NCBI GenBank assembly: GCA_015075165.1
Contig: JABTUY010000002.1
Location: forward strand, 744,001 to 808,000
Length of the DNA stretch: 64,000 nucleotides
DNA from: Ideonella sp.
GTDB lineage: Bacteria; Pseudomonadota; Gammaproteobacteria; Burkholderiales; Burkholderiaceae_C
Reading direction: 5' to 3'
Below are positions 27,003 through 36,046 of this stretch, piece by piece (within the stretch, counting starts at the first letter, position 1; every line of letters begins with the position of its first letter). The translations under genes and the position numbers were made by a program. Under the pieces are notes generated by a model. It was not told the DNA's origin and did no database searches. It saw only the letters and a list, made by a program, of their open reading frames with translations.

Positions 27003-27017
27003 ACCCGACTGTCGGGT
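27003..27017. terminator. Short inverted repeat after paralogue B
   Basis: ACCCGAC-T-GTCGGGT is a 7-bp inverted repeat around one central base, 6 bases beyond the stop codon of the leftward gene at 27023-27595. It has no T-run, so it may be a protein-binding site or a weak terminator. The 275-base gap between the two paralogues otherwise shows nothing recognisable. Confidence 0.3.
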
Positions 27018-27022
27018 GCTCG

Positions 27023-27595
27023 TCAGGGCTTCGCGCCCGCGGCGGTGGCCGACGCAGCCGCCGCGGCGGCGGCCACCGCGGCGCGCTGTTCGGCGTGCAG
27101 GCAGTTGTCGACCAGACGCTGGCCGATCTTGGCGTTCAGCAGCATCGACTTGCTCGGGATCTGGATCCACACGATGCCGGCCTTGCGGTCTTCGAGCCGC
27201 ACGGCGCCGGTGCTGGTTTCTTCCGGCACCACCGTGTACGACGCCTTCTTGAAGCGCAGCCGGAAGTACCCCGGCTGCCCGCTGATGCGCTGCAGGTTGA
27301 CGGTCTGCTCGAACTCGCAGGCGGCATCGCCGGTCAGCACGCGGTCGGCCAGTTGCAACTGCGCCTCGGTGGCGCGCTGCACGGTTTCGGTGGCCAGCGC
27401 CATGCCCTTGGCCTTGTCGGCGCGCTCCTGCGCGGTGGCCGCTGGCTTGGGCGGTTGCGTTGCCGGCTTTGCCGGCGTTGCCGGACGAGCGGTCTTGGGC
27501 GCGTCGGCCGCTCGCGCCGTGGCCGCCAGCCATCCCCACAGCAGCGCGGTGGTTGCCAGCGCCAGCGTGGCGATCGGATGCGGGTGCTTCGGCAT
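27023..27595 (-). CDS. Secreted small protein, paralogue B of a two-gene family
   Basis: A 190-residue protein with a signal peptide (IATLALATTALLWGWLAATA, cleaved near ARAAD), a Pro/Ala/Lys-rich linker (residues about 32-60), the shared domain (DAACEFEQTV, TSTGAVRLEDRKAGIVWIQI, SKSMLLNAKIGQRLVDNC) and an alanine-rich tail. The shared domain aligns without gaps to paralogue A, including both cysteines, so the pair arose by tandem duplication. This copy differs in its linker and tail. Function unknown; probably periplasmic. Confidence 0.75.
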   Translation of the reverse strand: MPKHPHPIATLALATTALLWGWLAATARAADAPKTARPATPAKPATQPPKPAATAQERADKAKGMALATETVQRATEAQLQLADRVLTGDAACEFEQTVNLQRISGQPGYFRLRFKKASYTVVPEETSTGAVRLEDRKAGIVWIQIPSKSMLLNAKIGQRLVDNCLHAEQRAAVAAAAAAASATAAGAKP

Positions 27596-27636
27596 GGCGG
27601 CCTTCCGTCGGTGGTGGGTCGCGTGCGTCGGCGCGT

Positions 27637-28650
27637 TCACGCCGCGCCGCCGAACCAGTCTTGCAGACACTGCGCCGGCAACGGCTGGCCGGTGCGGTGC
27701 GCGCGTTCGATCACCTGCCAGTAGTAGCGATAGCTGGCGCGATCGTGCAGGCGGTCGACACCGTCGTGCCGGTGCGAGATCGGTGCCCACGCGGCCGCCT
27801 GCGCGGCGCGCATGACGTCGATTGCCTCGTCGAGCTCGGCCACCGTCGGCGCGAACGCTTCGATGATCGGCTCGACCTGAGACGGATGGATGCTCCACAT
27901 GCGCAGGTAGCCGAACTCGTGCGCTGCGCGTGTCGCGGCCGCGCCCACCGCCTTGGCGTGCTTGAACTCGGTGACCACGCTGTGCGAGGGCACCTTGGCC
28001 GCCGCATGGCAGGCGGCGGCGATCTCGAGCTTCGCCCGGCGCACCAGCGGATGCTCGAACTGGCCGGGCACGCCCATTGCGCTGACCGGCACCGCGCCGA
28101 GGTGCGCGGAGACGAAATCCATCAACCCGAACGACAGCGATTGCACGCGCGGCAGCGCGGCGATCGCGAACACGTCGCGCAGCGCGCCGTGGGTCTCGAT
28201 CAGGAAGTGCACCGCCGGGCCCTGCACCTGGCCGGCGCGGCGCGCGGCATCGTCGATCGCGGCGATCGCGCGCTGCGCATCGGCGAGGTCGCGTGGCTTG
28301 GGCACCATCAGGTACGGCAGCCGTTCGCCGCCGCCGGCGACCAGTGTCTGCACGTCGTCGGCGAACGCCGCGTGGTCCACCGGATGCACGCGCGCGCCGA
28401 CGCGGCCGAAGCGGTTCTCGCTCGAGCGCAGCAGGTCGACCACCATGCGCGCGTGGCGCGCCTCGGCGCCGACCGGCGCGCCGTCTTCGCAGTCGAGCGT
28501 GACGTCGAACACCGGGCCCAGCTGCGCCTGCAGCGCCAGGCTCTTGCGCATGCGCTCTTCCACGCCGCTGTAGTGGTCGCACACCGGGATCGACGGCGGC
28601 AGGCCGCCGTCGGCGAACAGCACGCGGCGCGGATGGCTGGCGGGGTCCAT
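27637..28650 (-). CDS. HpcH/HpaI aldolase/citrate lyase family protein (CitE-like)
   Basis: A 337-residue CitE-superfamily protein. Typical motifs are VTLDCEDGAP (metal and substrate region), ARVHPVDH, LMVPKPRD, FLIETHGALRD and the active-site segment SLSFGLMDFVSAHLGAVP. Relatives cleave malyl-CoA, methylmalyl-CoA or citramalyl-CoA, or are stand-alone CitE-like thioesterases/lyases; the exact substrate cannot be read from sequence. It sits directly downstream of mdh in the TCA cluster, with no citrate lyase alpha or gamma subunits nearby, so a citrate lyase complex is unlikely. A CoA-ester lyase feeding malate or acetyl-CoA metabolism is the best guess. Confidence 0.8.
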   Translation of the reverse strand: MDPASHPRRVLFADGGLPPSIPVCDHYSGVEERMRKSLALQAQLGPVFDVTLDCEDGAPVGAEARHARMVVDLLRSSENRFGRVGARVHPVDHAAFADDVQTLVAGGGERLPYLMVPKPRDLADAQRAIAAIDDAARRAGQVQGPAVHFLIETHGALRDVFAIAALPRVQSLSFGLMDFVSAHLGAVPVSAMGVPGQFEHPLVRRAKLEIAAACHAAAKVPSHSVVTEFKHAKAVGAAATRAAHEFGYLRMWSIHPSQVEPIIEAFAPTVAELDEAIDVMRAAQAAAWAPISHRHDGVDRLHDRASYRYYWQVIERAHRTGQPLPAQCLQDWFGGAA

Positions 28651-28700
28651 GGCGAGAGCGTTCGCGCGACGGGCTGGGCGTGCAGCGCTGCGGCGCGACG

Positions 28701-29687
28701 CTACAGCAGGTGCTTCACGCCGTCTTGCTCTTCCTGCAGTTCCTTCAGCGTGAGGTTGATGCGCTCCTGGCTGAAGGCATCGATCGTCAGGCCGTCGACG
28801 ATTCGGTACTCGCCGCCGGCGGTGGTGACCGGGTAGCCGAACACCACCTCCTTCGGGATGCCGTACTCGCCGTTGGAGCACACGCCCATCGTCACCCATT
28901 TGCCGTTGCTGCCGAGCGCCCAGTCGCGCATGTGGTCGATCGCCGCGTTGGCGGCCGACGCGGCCGACGACAGGCCGCGCGCCTCGATGATCGCCGCGCC
29001 GCGCTTGCCGACGGTGGGCAGGAACACGTCCTTGTTCCACGCCGCGTCGTTGATCAGCTCCTTCACCGGCTGGCCCTCGATGGTGGCGAAGCGGTAGTCG
29101 GCATACATCGTCGGCGAATGGTTGCCCCACACGCACAGCTTCTCGATCGCCGACACCGGGCGGCCGGTCTTGGCCGCGATCTGCGAGGCGGCGCGATTGT
29201 GGTCCAGGCGCAGCATCGCGGTGAAGTTCCTCGCCGGCAGGCCGGGCGCCGACTTCATCGCGATGTAGGCGTTGGTGTTGGCCGGGTTGCCGACCACCAG
29301 CACCTTGACGTTGCGGCTGGCCGACTGGTTCAGCGCCTTGCCCTGCGCGGTGAAGATCTGCGCGTTGGCGGCCAGCAGATCCTTGCGCTCCATGCCGGGG
29401 CCGCGCGGTCGTGCGCCGACCAGCAGCGCGTAGTCGGTGTCCTTGAAGCCGACCACCGGGTCGCCATGGGCCTGCATGCCGGCCAGCAGCGGGAAGGCGC
29501 AGTCCTCCAGCTCCATCATCACGCCCTTGAGCGCTTTCTGCGCCTTCTCGTCGGGGATCTCCAGCAACTGCAGCGTGACGGGCTGATCCTTGCCCAGCAT
29601 CTCGCCGGCGGCAATGCGGAACAACAGGGCATAACCGATTTGACCGGCAGCGCCGGTGACGGCCACGCGGACGGGCTTCTTGCTCAT
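28701..29687 (-). CDS. mdh: Malate dehydrogenase
   Basis: A 328-residue NAD-dependent malate dehydrogenase of the long type found in betaproteobacteria. The Rossmann motif [17 protein letters not shown] is at residues about 10-26; the substrate-binding [14 protein letters not shown] loop, the NPANTNAY segment and the catalytic His in [13 protein letters not shown] are all present. It converts malate to oxaloacetate in the TCA cycle. It is transcribed divergently from the GntR regulator gene and followed by the CitE-like gene. Confidence 0.97.
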   Translation of the reverse strand: MSKKPVRVAVTGAAGQIGYALLFRIAAGEMLGKDQPVTLQLLEIPDEKAQKALKGVMMELEDCAFPLLAGMQAHGDPVVGFKDTDYALLVGARPRGPGMERKDLLAANAQIFTAQGKALNQSASRNVKVLVVGNPANTNAYIAMKSAPGLPARNFTAMLRLDHNRAASQIAAKTGRPVSAIEKLCVWGNHSPTMYADYRFATIEGQPVKELINDAAWNKDVFLPTVGKRGAAIIEARGLSSAASAANAAIDHMRDWALGSNGKWVTMGVCSNGEYGIPKEVVFGYPVTTAGGEYRIVDGLTIDAFSQERINLTLKELQEEQDGVKHLL

Positions 29688-29843
29688 GAGCGACTCCAGG
29701 GAATGAATGCGGGAACTCGTCGAAATCTGCCAGCGGCGCCGCGCTCGATCGAAGCCGCGGCGGGTCGGCAGCAAGTGTAGGCCACGGGCGTCCCCATCCG
29801 TTCGATCGGCGCCGGTGGTCCGCGTCGCGCGGCCTGTGCTGCA

Positions 29844-30590
29844 ATGGCGGCCATGAACCCCACCGGCCGCGGCAAACCTGCATTCAGCCCGCTGTACCGC
29901 CAGATCAAGGCGCTGATCACGCAGGATCTGCAGGCCGGCGTGTGGAAGCCGGGCACGGCGATCCCGAGCGAGCTCGAGCTGGCCGAGCGCTTCAGGGCCA
30001 GCCAGGGCACGGTGCGCAAGGCGATCGACGAACTGGCGGCCGGGAACCTGCTCGTGCGCCGCCAGGGCAAAGGCACCTTCGTCGCCACCCACACCGAGCA
30101 GACCACGCGCTATCGCTTCCTGCGGCTGGCCGCCGACGACGGCAGCGGGCGCGGTCTCGAGCGCCGGCTGCTGCACTGCGAACGCACGCGCGCCGGCGCC
30201 GACGTGGCGCGGCTGCTGGAGTTGAAGGGCGGCGACCCGGTCGTCCGGGTGCGCCGGCTGCTGCTCGACCGCGGCGCGCCAGTGGTGCTCGATGACATCT
30301 GGCTGCCCGGCCGTCTGTTCAAGGGCCTCGATGCCGCGCGTCTGGCGCAATACAACGGCCCGATGTATGCGCTGTTCGAGGCGGCGTTCGGCGTGCAGAT
30401 GATCCGCGCGGAGGAGAAGCTCCGTGCTGTTGCGGCCGACGCCGCGGTGGCTGCGCTGCTGGGCACGAAGGCCGGCACGCCGTTGCTCAGCGTCGAGCGG
30501 CGTGCGCTGACCTACGGCAACCGGCCGGTCGAGCTGCGCCGGGGCCTGTACCGCACCGAAGCCCACCACTACCGCAACGAGCTGCAATAG
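29844..30590 (+). CDS. GntR-family regulator of the HutC/UTRA type
   Basis: A 248-residue regulator. Residues about 17-82 are a GntR winged helix ([20 protein letters not shown], then [11 protein letters not shown]), and residues about 95-245 are a UTRA ligand-binding domain ([20 protein letters not shown]). It sits between divergent mdh and the sdh-gltA operon, so it is a likely local regulator of TCA genes responding to a metabolite. ATG 29844 is used; ATG 29853 would be three residues shorter. The palindrome upstream of acnB is one candidate operator. Confidence 0.88.
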   Translation: MAAMNPTGRGKPAFSPLYRQIKALITQDLQAGVWKPGTAIPSELELAERFRASQGTVRKAIDELAAGNLLVRRQGKGTFVATHTEQTTRYRFLRLAADDGSGRGLERRLLHCERTRAGADVARLLELKGGDPVVRVRRLLLDRGAPVVLDDIWLPGRLFKGLDAARLAQYNGPMYALFEAAFGVQMIRAEEKLRAVAADAAVAALLGTKAGTPLLSVERRALTYGNRPVELRRGLYRTEAHHYRNELQ

Positions 30591-30712
30591 ACGGATGACG
30601 GCCGCGTCGCTGACCGCGGGCAAGTTCGGCGCGTTTCCGGAGCCCGCGCGCGGCGGCGCCGTCGCGCGTTGAAATAAGATGCAAGCTTTCCGAGCTGCGC
30701 GGAGCAACGGCG

Positions 30713-31138
30713 ATGGCAGAACAAGCAAGACCACGTCCCGGCGGGAACATGCGTCTGTTCGACGCGTTGCAATACCGGTTGCCGCTGGCCGGTGTGGCGT
30801 CGATCCTGCATCGTGCCAGCGGCTTGCTGATGTTCGTGCTGCTGCCTCTGCTGGTGTGGTTGCTCGATACCAGCCTCGGCAGCGAGGTGTCGTACGAGCG
30901 CTTCGCCAACGCCTTCGTCGCCGGCATCGGCTTCGTGCCGGCGTGGCTGCTCAAGCTGGTGATGCTGGCTCTGATCTGGGCCTTCCTGCACCACCTGCTG
31001 GCCGGCGTGCGCCACCTGTGGATGGACCTGAAGCACGTGCTCAGCAAGGACCAGGGCCGTCTGTCGGCGCTGGCGGTGCTGGTGGCCAGCGTCGCGCTGA
31101 CGCTGGTGCTCGGCGCCAGGTTGTTCGGGATGTTCTGA
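30713..31138 (+). CDS. sdhC: Succinate dehydrogenase cytochrome b556 subunit SdhC
   Basis: A 141-residue membrane anchor with three hydrophobic segments (about residues 35-55, 75-100, 115-137). The N-terminal [20 protein letters not shown] and HRASGLLMF region is the conserved quinone-site signature, and [15 protein letters not shown] holds the heme-ligand His region. With SdhD it anchors SdhAB in the inner membrane and binds heme b and ubiquinone. First gene of sdhCDAB-sdhE-gltA; the 122-base leader holds an ATAAGA half-site (30674-30679) resembling half of the acnB palindrome. Confidence 0.95.
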   Translation: MAEQARPRPGGNMRLFDALQYRLPLAGVASILHRASGLLMFVLLPLLVWLLDTSLGSEVSYERFANAFVAGIGFVPAWLLKLVMLALIWAFLHHLLAGVRHLWMDLKHVLSKDQGRLSALAVLVASVALTLVLGARLFGMF

Positions 31139-31152
31139 ACGGGGCGCGCGCG

Positions 31153-31515
31153 ATGGATCACAACTACGGCTCGAAGCGCCTCGTCGTCGGGGCGCACTAC
31201 GGCATGCGCGACTGGCTCAGCCAGCGTATCACCGCGGTGGCGATGACGCTGTACACGCTGGCGCTGGTGATCCAGCTGCTGGTCGGCGCGCCGCTCGGCT
31301 ACGAGCGCTGGTCGGCGATCTTCTCGCAACAGTGGATGCGCCTGGCCACGTTTGTGGTCATCGTCGCCCTCGGGGTGCACGCCTGGGTCGGCGTGCGCGA
31401 CGTGCTGATGGACTACGTGAAGCCGGTGTGGCTGCGCCTCACGTTGCAGGCGGCCACCATCGTCTGGCTGCTGGGCTGCGTCGGCTGGGCACTGCAGGTG
31501 CTGTGGAGACTTTGA
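31153..31515 (+). CDS. sdhD: Succinate dehydrogenase membrane anchor subunit SdhD
   Basis: A 120-residue protein with three membrane segments. It starts MDHNYGSKRLVVGAHYGMRD and has the SQRITAVAMTLYTLAL helix and the conserved VHAWVGVRDVLMDY motif, whose His is the expected heme ligand. It begins 14 bases after sdhC and sits 2 bases before sdhA. Forms the quinone-reducing membrane part of complex II with SdhC. Confidence 0.94.
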   Translation: MDHNYGSKRLVVGAHYGMRDWLSQRITAVAMTLYTLALVIQLLVGAPLGYERWSAIFSQQWMRLATFVVIVALGVHAWVGVRDVLMDYVKPVWLRLTLQAATIVWLLGCVGWALQVLWRL

Positions 31516-31517
31516 CC

Positions 31518-33317
31518 ATGACGGCTCTTCCCAGGCGAAAATTCGATGTCGTGATCGTCGGGGCCGGTGGCTCCGGCATGCGGGCGTCGCTGCAGCTCGC
31601 GCGCGCGGGCCTCAACGTGGCGGTGCTGAGCAAGGTGTTCCCGACGCGCTCGCACACGGTCGCCGCGCAAGGCGGCATCGGCGCCAGCCTCGGCAACATG
31701 AGCGAGGACAACTGGCACTACCACTTCTACGACACCGTGAAGGGCGGCGACTGGCTCGGCGACCAGGACGCCATCGAGTTCATGTGCCGCGAGGCGCCGA
31801 ACGTGGTCTACGAGCTCGAGCACTTCGGCATGCCGTTCGACCGCAACGCCGATGGCACGATCTACCAGCGGCCGTTCGGCGGCCACACCGCCAACTACGG
31901 CGAGAAGCCGGTGCAGCGCGCCTGCGCCGCGGCCGATCGCACCGGCCACGCGATGCTGCACACGCTGTACCAGCAGAACGTGTTGGCGCGTACGCAGTTC
32001 TTCGTCGAGTGGATGGCGCTCGATCTGGTCCGCGACGCCGACGGCGACGTGCTCGGCGTGGTCGCACTCGAGATGGAAACCGGCGACTGCACCATCTTCG
32101 AAGGCAAGGCCACGCTGCTGGCCACCGGCGGCGCCGGGCGCATCTTCGCCGCCAGCACCAACGCCTACATCAACACCGGCGACGGCCTGGGCATGGCCGC
32201 GCGCGCCGGTCTGCCGCTGGAAGACATGGAGTTCTGGCAGTTCCACCCCACCGGTGTGGCCGGCGCCGGCGTGCTGCTCACCGAAGGCTGCCGCGGCGAG
32301 GGCGCGATCCTGCGCAACATCAACGGCGAGCGCTTCATGGAGCGTTACGCGCCGACGCTGAAGGACCTGGCGCCGCGCGACTTCGTCTCGCGCTGCATGG
32401 ACCAGGAGATCAAGGAAGGCCGCGGCTGCGGCCCGAACAAGGACTACATCCACCTCGACATGACCCACATCGGGGTCAAGGACATCCTGAAGCGGTTGCC
32501 GTCGGTGTACGAGATCGGCCACAACTTCGCCAATGTCGACATCACGAAAGAGCCGATCCCCGTGGTGCCGACCCTCCACTACCAGATGGGCGGCATCCCC
32601 ACCAACCGGCATGGCCAGGTGGTGGCACCGAAGGACGGCAACCCCAACGCGGTGGTCGGTGGCCTGTACGCGGTGGGCGAATGCTCGTGCGTCAGCGTGC
32701 ACGGCGCCAACCGGTTGGGCACCAACTCGCTGCTCGACCTGCTGGTGTTCGGCCGTGCGGCGGGCCGCCACATCATCGACACGTTGGCCAAGGCGCCCGA
32801 GGCACACAAACCGCTGCCGGCCGATGCGGCGGCGATGCCGCTCGAGCGCCTGGCCCGGCTCGACGCGGCCACCGACGGCGAATACGCGCAAGACGTCGCC
32901 AACGACATCCGCGCGACGATGCAGCACCACGCCAGTGTGTTCAGGAAGCAGGCGCTGCTCGATGAGGGCGTGGGCAAGCTGGTGGTGCTGCGCCGGCGCG
33001 CCGAGGCGATCGGTCTGAAGGACAAGTCCAAGGTGTTCAACACCGCGCGCGTCGAGGCGCTCGAGGTCGACAACCTGATCGAATGCGCGCAGGCCACCAT
33101 CGTCTCGGCGGCCGCGCGCAAGGAGTGCCGCGGCGCCCACACCGTCGAGGAGTACGAGCGCGGGCCCGACGACCCGCAGCATCCCCTGGGCCGCAACGAC
33201 GACGAGTGGATGAAGCACACGCTGTGGTATCGCCAGGGCAACCGGCTCGAGTACAAACCGGTGCAGCGAAAGCCGCTGAGCGTGGAATCGATCCCACCCA
33301 AGGTGAGGACCTTCTGA
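31518..33317 (+). CDS. sdhA: Succinate dehydrogenase flavoprotein subunit SdhA
   Basis: A 599-residue flavoprotein. It shows the FAD-binding VVIVGAGGSGMRA motif (about residues 11-23), the covalent flavin His region SHTVAAQGGIGAS, the catalytic block NINGERFMERYAP followed by LAPRDFVSRCMD, and the C-terminal HANRLGTNSLLDLL-type segment GANRLGTNSLLDLLVFGR. It oxidises succinate to fumarate and passes electrons to SdhB. Its stop codon overlaps the sdhB start (TGATG). Confidence 0.97.
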   Translation: MTALPRRKFDVVIVGAGGSGMRASLQLARAGLNVAVLSKVFPTRSHTVAAQGGIGASLGNMSEDNWHYHFYDTVKGGDWLGDQDAIEFMCREAPNVVYELEHFGMPFDRNADGTIYQRPFGGHTANYGEKPVQRACAAADRTGHAMLHTLYQQNVLARTQFFVEWMALDLVRDADGDVLGVVALEMETGDCTIFEGKATLLATGGAGRIFAASTNAYINTGDGLGMAARAGLPLEDMEFWQFHPTGVAGAGVLLTEGCRGEGAILRNINGERFMERYAPTLKDLAPRDFVSRCMDQEIKEGRGCGPNKDYIHLDMTHIGVKDILKRLPSVYEIGHNFANVDITKEPIPVVPTLHYQMGGIPTNRHGQVVAPKDGNPNAVVGGLYAVGECSCVSVHGANRLGTNSLLDLLVFGRAAGRHIIDTLAKAPEAHKPLPADAAAMPLERLARLDAATDGEYAQDVANDIRATMQHHASVFRKQALLDEGVGKLVVLRRRAEAIGLKDKSKVFNTARVEALEVDNLIECAQATIVSAAARKECRGAHTVEEYERGPDDPQHPLGRNDDEWMKHTLWYRQGNRLEYKPVQRKPLSVESIPPKVRTF

Positions 33318-34108
33318 TGAGCGCCGCCCACGACAGCGCCGAGGCCAAGGCCGCCGCCCCCGACAGCACCTACCTGAACTCGCGCTTCGAGCGCGTGCCC
33401 AACGTGACGCACCGACAGTTCCAGATCTACCGCTACGACCCCGACCGCGACGAACGTCCGCGCATGCAGACGGTGTCGATCGAACTCGACGGCTCCGAGC
33501 GCATGCTGCTCGATGCGCTGATCAAGCTGAAGTCGGTCGACCCCAGCCTGAGCTTCCGGCGTTCGTGCCGCGAAGGCGTGTGCGGGTCGGATGCGATGAA
33601 CATCAACGGCAAGAACGGCCTCGCGTGCCTGACCAACCTGCGGCGCCTGAAGGACCCGATCGTGCTCAAGCCGCTGCCGGGCCTGCCGGTGGTGCGTGAC
33701 CTGATCGTCGACATGACGCAATTCTTCGATCAGTATCATTCGATCAAGCCGTACCTGATCAACAACAGCACGCCGCCCGAGAAGGAGCGGCTGCAAGGCC
33801 CCGAACAGCGCGACGAACTGAACGGGCTGTACGAGTGCATCCTGTGCGCGTGCTGCTCCACCGCCTGCCCGAGCTTCTGGTGGAACCCCGACAAGTACGT
33901 GGGCCCGGCCGGCCTGCTGCAGGCCTACCGCTTCCTCGCCGACAGCCGCGACGAGGCCACCGGCGAGCGGCTCGACAACCTGGCCGACCCCTACCGTCTG
34001 TTCCGCTGCCGCAGCATCATGAACTGCGTCGATGTCTGCCCCAAGGGCCTGAACCCGCTCGGGGCGATCAGCAAGATCAAGGAGCTGATGGTGCGGCGCG
34101 CGGTCTGA
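33317..34108 (+). CDS. sdhB: Succinate dehydrogenase iron-sulfur subunit SdhB
   Basis: A protein of 263 residues from ATG 33317, overlapping sdhA. The [2Fe-2S] ligands lie in SFRRSCREGVCGSDAM plus a later Cys, the [4Fe-4S] and [3Fe-4S] ligands in CILCACCSTACPSFWW and CRSIMNCVDVCPKG. Compared with the common form of about 233 residues, it has about 30 extra N-terminal residues before the conserved FQIYRYDPD; no later ATG would remove them without losing that motif's approach. Links SdhA to the quinone site. Confidence 0.96.
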   Translation: MSAAHDSAEAKAAAPDSTYLNSRFERVPNVTHRQFQIYRYDPDRDERPRMQTVSIELDGSERMLLDALIKLKSVDPSLSFRRSCREGVCGSDAMNINGKNGLACLTNLRRLKDPIVLKPLPGLPVVRDLIVDMTQFFDQYHSIKPYLINNSTPPEKERLQGPEQRDELNGLYECILCACCSTACPSFWWNPDKYVGPAGLLQAYRFLADSRDEATGERLDNLADPYRLFRCRSIMNCVDVCPKGLNPLGAISKIKELMVRRAV

Positions 34109-34136
34109 ATCGGCCGACCGACCATTCCACGCGTCC

Positions 34137-34439
34137 ATGGAACCCTTGCTCGACCCTGTGGAACTGAGCCGGCTGAAGTGGCGCTGCCGCCGCGGCCTGC
34201 TCGAGAACGACCTGCTGATCGAGCGCTTCTTCGCGCGGCACGGTGGGCGCGTCACCGCGCGGCAGGCCGATGGCCTGCGCTCGCTGATGGATCTGCCCGA
34301 CCCCGACCTGCTCGATCTGCTGCTCGCGCGCCGCGAGCCCGAGGGGCCGCTCGACCGCCCCGCGGTGCGCGAGCTGCTGACGCAGATGCGGCCGCGCGCA
34401 GCCGTAGAGTCCGAACCCGACCAGAGGAAACCGACATGA
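34137..34439 (+). CDS. sdhE: Succinate dehydrogenase assembly factor 2 (flavinator) SdhE
   Basis: A 100-residue protein with the SdhE motif [14 protein letters not shown] (the RGxxE motif), required for covalent flavinylation of SdhA. A Leu-rich helical body ([20 protein letters not shown]) follows. It sits between sdhB and gltA, as in most betaproteobacteria, and overlaps gltA by four bases (ATGA). Confidence 0.93.
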   Translation: MEPLLDPVELSRLKWRCRRGLLENDLLIERFFARHGGRVTARQADGLRSLMDLPDPDLLDLLLARREPEGPLDRPAVRELLTQMRPRAAVESEPDQRKPT

Positions 34440-35749
34440 CCCCGTCCAACGTCAAAGCCACGCTGTCGTTCTCCGACGGCAGCCCCGCGATGGAGCTGCC
34501 GATCTACAAGGGTTCGATCGGCCCGGATGTGATCGACATCCGCAAGCTCTATGCGCAGACCGGCAAGTTCACCTACGACCCGGGCTTCCTGTCCACCGCC
34601 GCGTGCAATTCGACGATCACCTACATCGACGGCGACAAGGGCGAGCTGCTGTACCGCGGCTACCCGATCGAGCAACTGGCCACGCAGTGCGACTTCCTCG
34701 ACACCTGCTACCTGCTGCTGTACGGCGAGCTGCCCAACGCGCAGCAGCAGAAGGACTTCGACACGCTCGTCACGCGCCACACGATGGTCAACGAGCAGAT
34801 GCAGTTCTACCTGCGCGGCTTCCGGCGCGATGCGCACCCGATGGCGGTGATGACCGGCCTCGTCGGCGCGCTGTCGGCGTTCTATCACGACAGCACCGAC
34901 ATCCACAACGCCAAGCACCGCGAGATCTCGGCGATCCGGCTGATCGCCAAGATGCCCACGCTGGTGGCGATGGCCTACAAGTACGGCATCGGCCAGCCGT
35001 TCATCTACCCGAGGAACGAGCTGTCGTACTCGGCCAACTTCATGCGCATGATGTTCGCCACGCCGTGCGAGGAGTACGTCTCCAACCCGGTGCTGGTGCG
35101 CGCGATCGACCGCATCTTCATCCTGCACGCCGACCACGAGCAAAACGCCAGCACGTCCACCGTGCGGTTGTGCGGCAGCTCGGGCACCAACCCGTTCGCG
35201 GCCATCGCCGCCGGCGTGGCCTGCCTGTGGGGCCCGGCGCACGGCGGCGCCAACGAGGCGGCGCTGAACATGCTCAAGGAGATCCAGCGCGAGGGCGGTG
35301 TCGAGAAGATCGGCGAGTTCATCAAGCGCGTCAAGGACAAGAACAGCACCGTCAAATTGATGGGCTTCGGCCACCGCGTGTACAAGAACTACGACCCGCG
35401 CGCCAAGCTGATGCGCGAGACCTGCCACGAGGTGCTCGAGGCGCTCGGCCTGCACGACGATCCGCTGTTCAAGCTGGCGATGTCACTGGAGAAGATCGCG
35501 CTCGAGGACGAATACTTCGTCGCCCGCAAGCTGTACCCGAACGTCGATTTCTACTCCGGCATCGTGCAAAGCGCGCTCGGCATCCCGGTGACGCTGTTCA
35601 CCGCGATCTTCGCGCTGGCGCGCACGGTGGGCTGGATCGCGCAACTCAACGAGATGATCGCCGACCCCGAGTACAAGATCGGCCGGCCGCGCCAGCTCTA
35701 CGCGGGATCGGTGCGGCGCGACGTGTTGCCGATCGCCGCCCGCGCCTGA
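34436..35749 (+). CDS. gltA: Citrate synthase (type II, hexameric)
   Basis: A 437-residue citrate synthase of the Gram-negative NADH-sensitive type. It has the N-terminal domain ([19 protein letters not shown]) and the catalytic segments [13 protein letters not shown] (His), [11 protein letters not shown] (His) and the later Asp region near NVDFYSGI. It condenses acetyl-CoA with oxaloacetate. Coupled to sdhE by an ATGA overlap. I see no convincing terminator in the 80 bases that follow. Confidence 0.97.
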   Translation: MTPSNVKATLSFSDGSPAMELPIYKGSIGPDVIDIRKLYAQTGKFTYDPGFLSTAACNSTITYIDGDKGELLYRGYPIEQLATQCDFLDTCYLLLYGELPNAQQQKDFDTLVTRHTMVNEQMQFYLRGFRRDAHPMAVMTGLVGALSAFYHDSTDIHNAKHREISAIRLIAKMPTLVAMAYKYGIGQPFIYPRNELSYSANFMRMMFATPCEEYVSNPVLVRAIDRIFILHADHEQNASTSTVRLCGSSGTNPFAAIAAGVACLWGPAHGGANEAALNMLKEIQREGGVEKIGEFIKRVKDKNSTVKLMGFGHRVYKNYDPRAKLMRETCHEVLEALGLHDDPLFKLAMSLEKIALEDEYFVARKLYPNVDFYSGIVQSALGIPVTLFTAIFALARTVGWIAQLNEMIADPEYKIGRPRQLYAGSVRRDVLPIAARA

Positions 35750-36046
35750 GGCCACCGCCCGCCGCGGCGCCGCGCGACCGGGTGCACGCATCGACGTAAG
35801 CTTTTCGCGACGGTTCCGACTCAGGCGCGGATGCACAGGGCTGCCCTGTGCCGTCACCCCGGGTTGGCCGTTATCCTCTGCCCCGGGGCTTCGGGGGACA
35901 CCGTTGCAGCACGACGAGCGCCAGTTCGCGACCACGGCCAGGACACACGTCGACGCGTGCGCACCCGCGCGCGTGCCGACCATCGGCCGCGTGGTTCGCG
36001 TGACTGGCTGTGCGTCCGGGCCGGGGGCGCGTGCGTAGTGGCTTCG

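Noticed and set aside
35831-36046. Longer start for the ATP-grasp protein
   Set aside because: The extra 72 residues are Arg-rich and resemble non-coding frame; the ATG at 36047 begins a normal beta strand.
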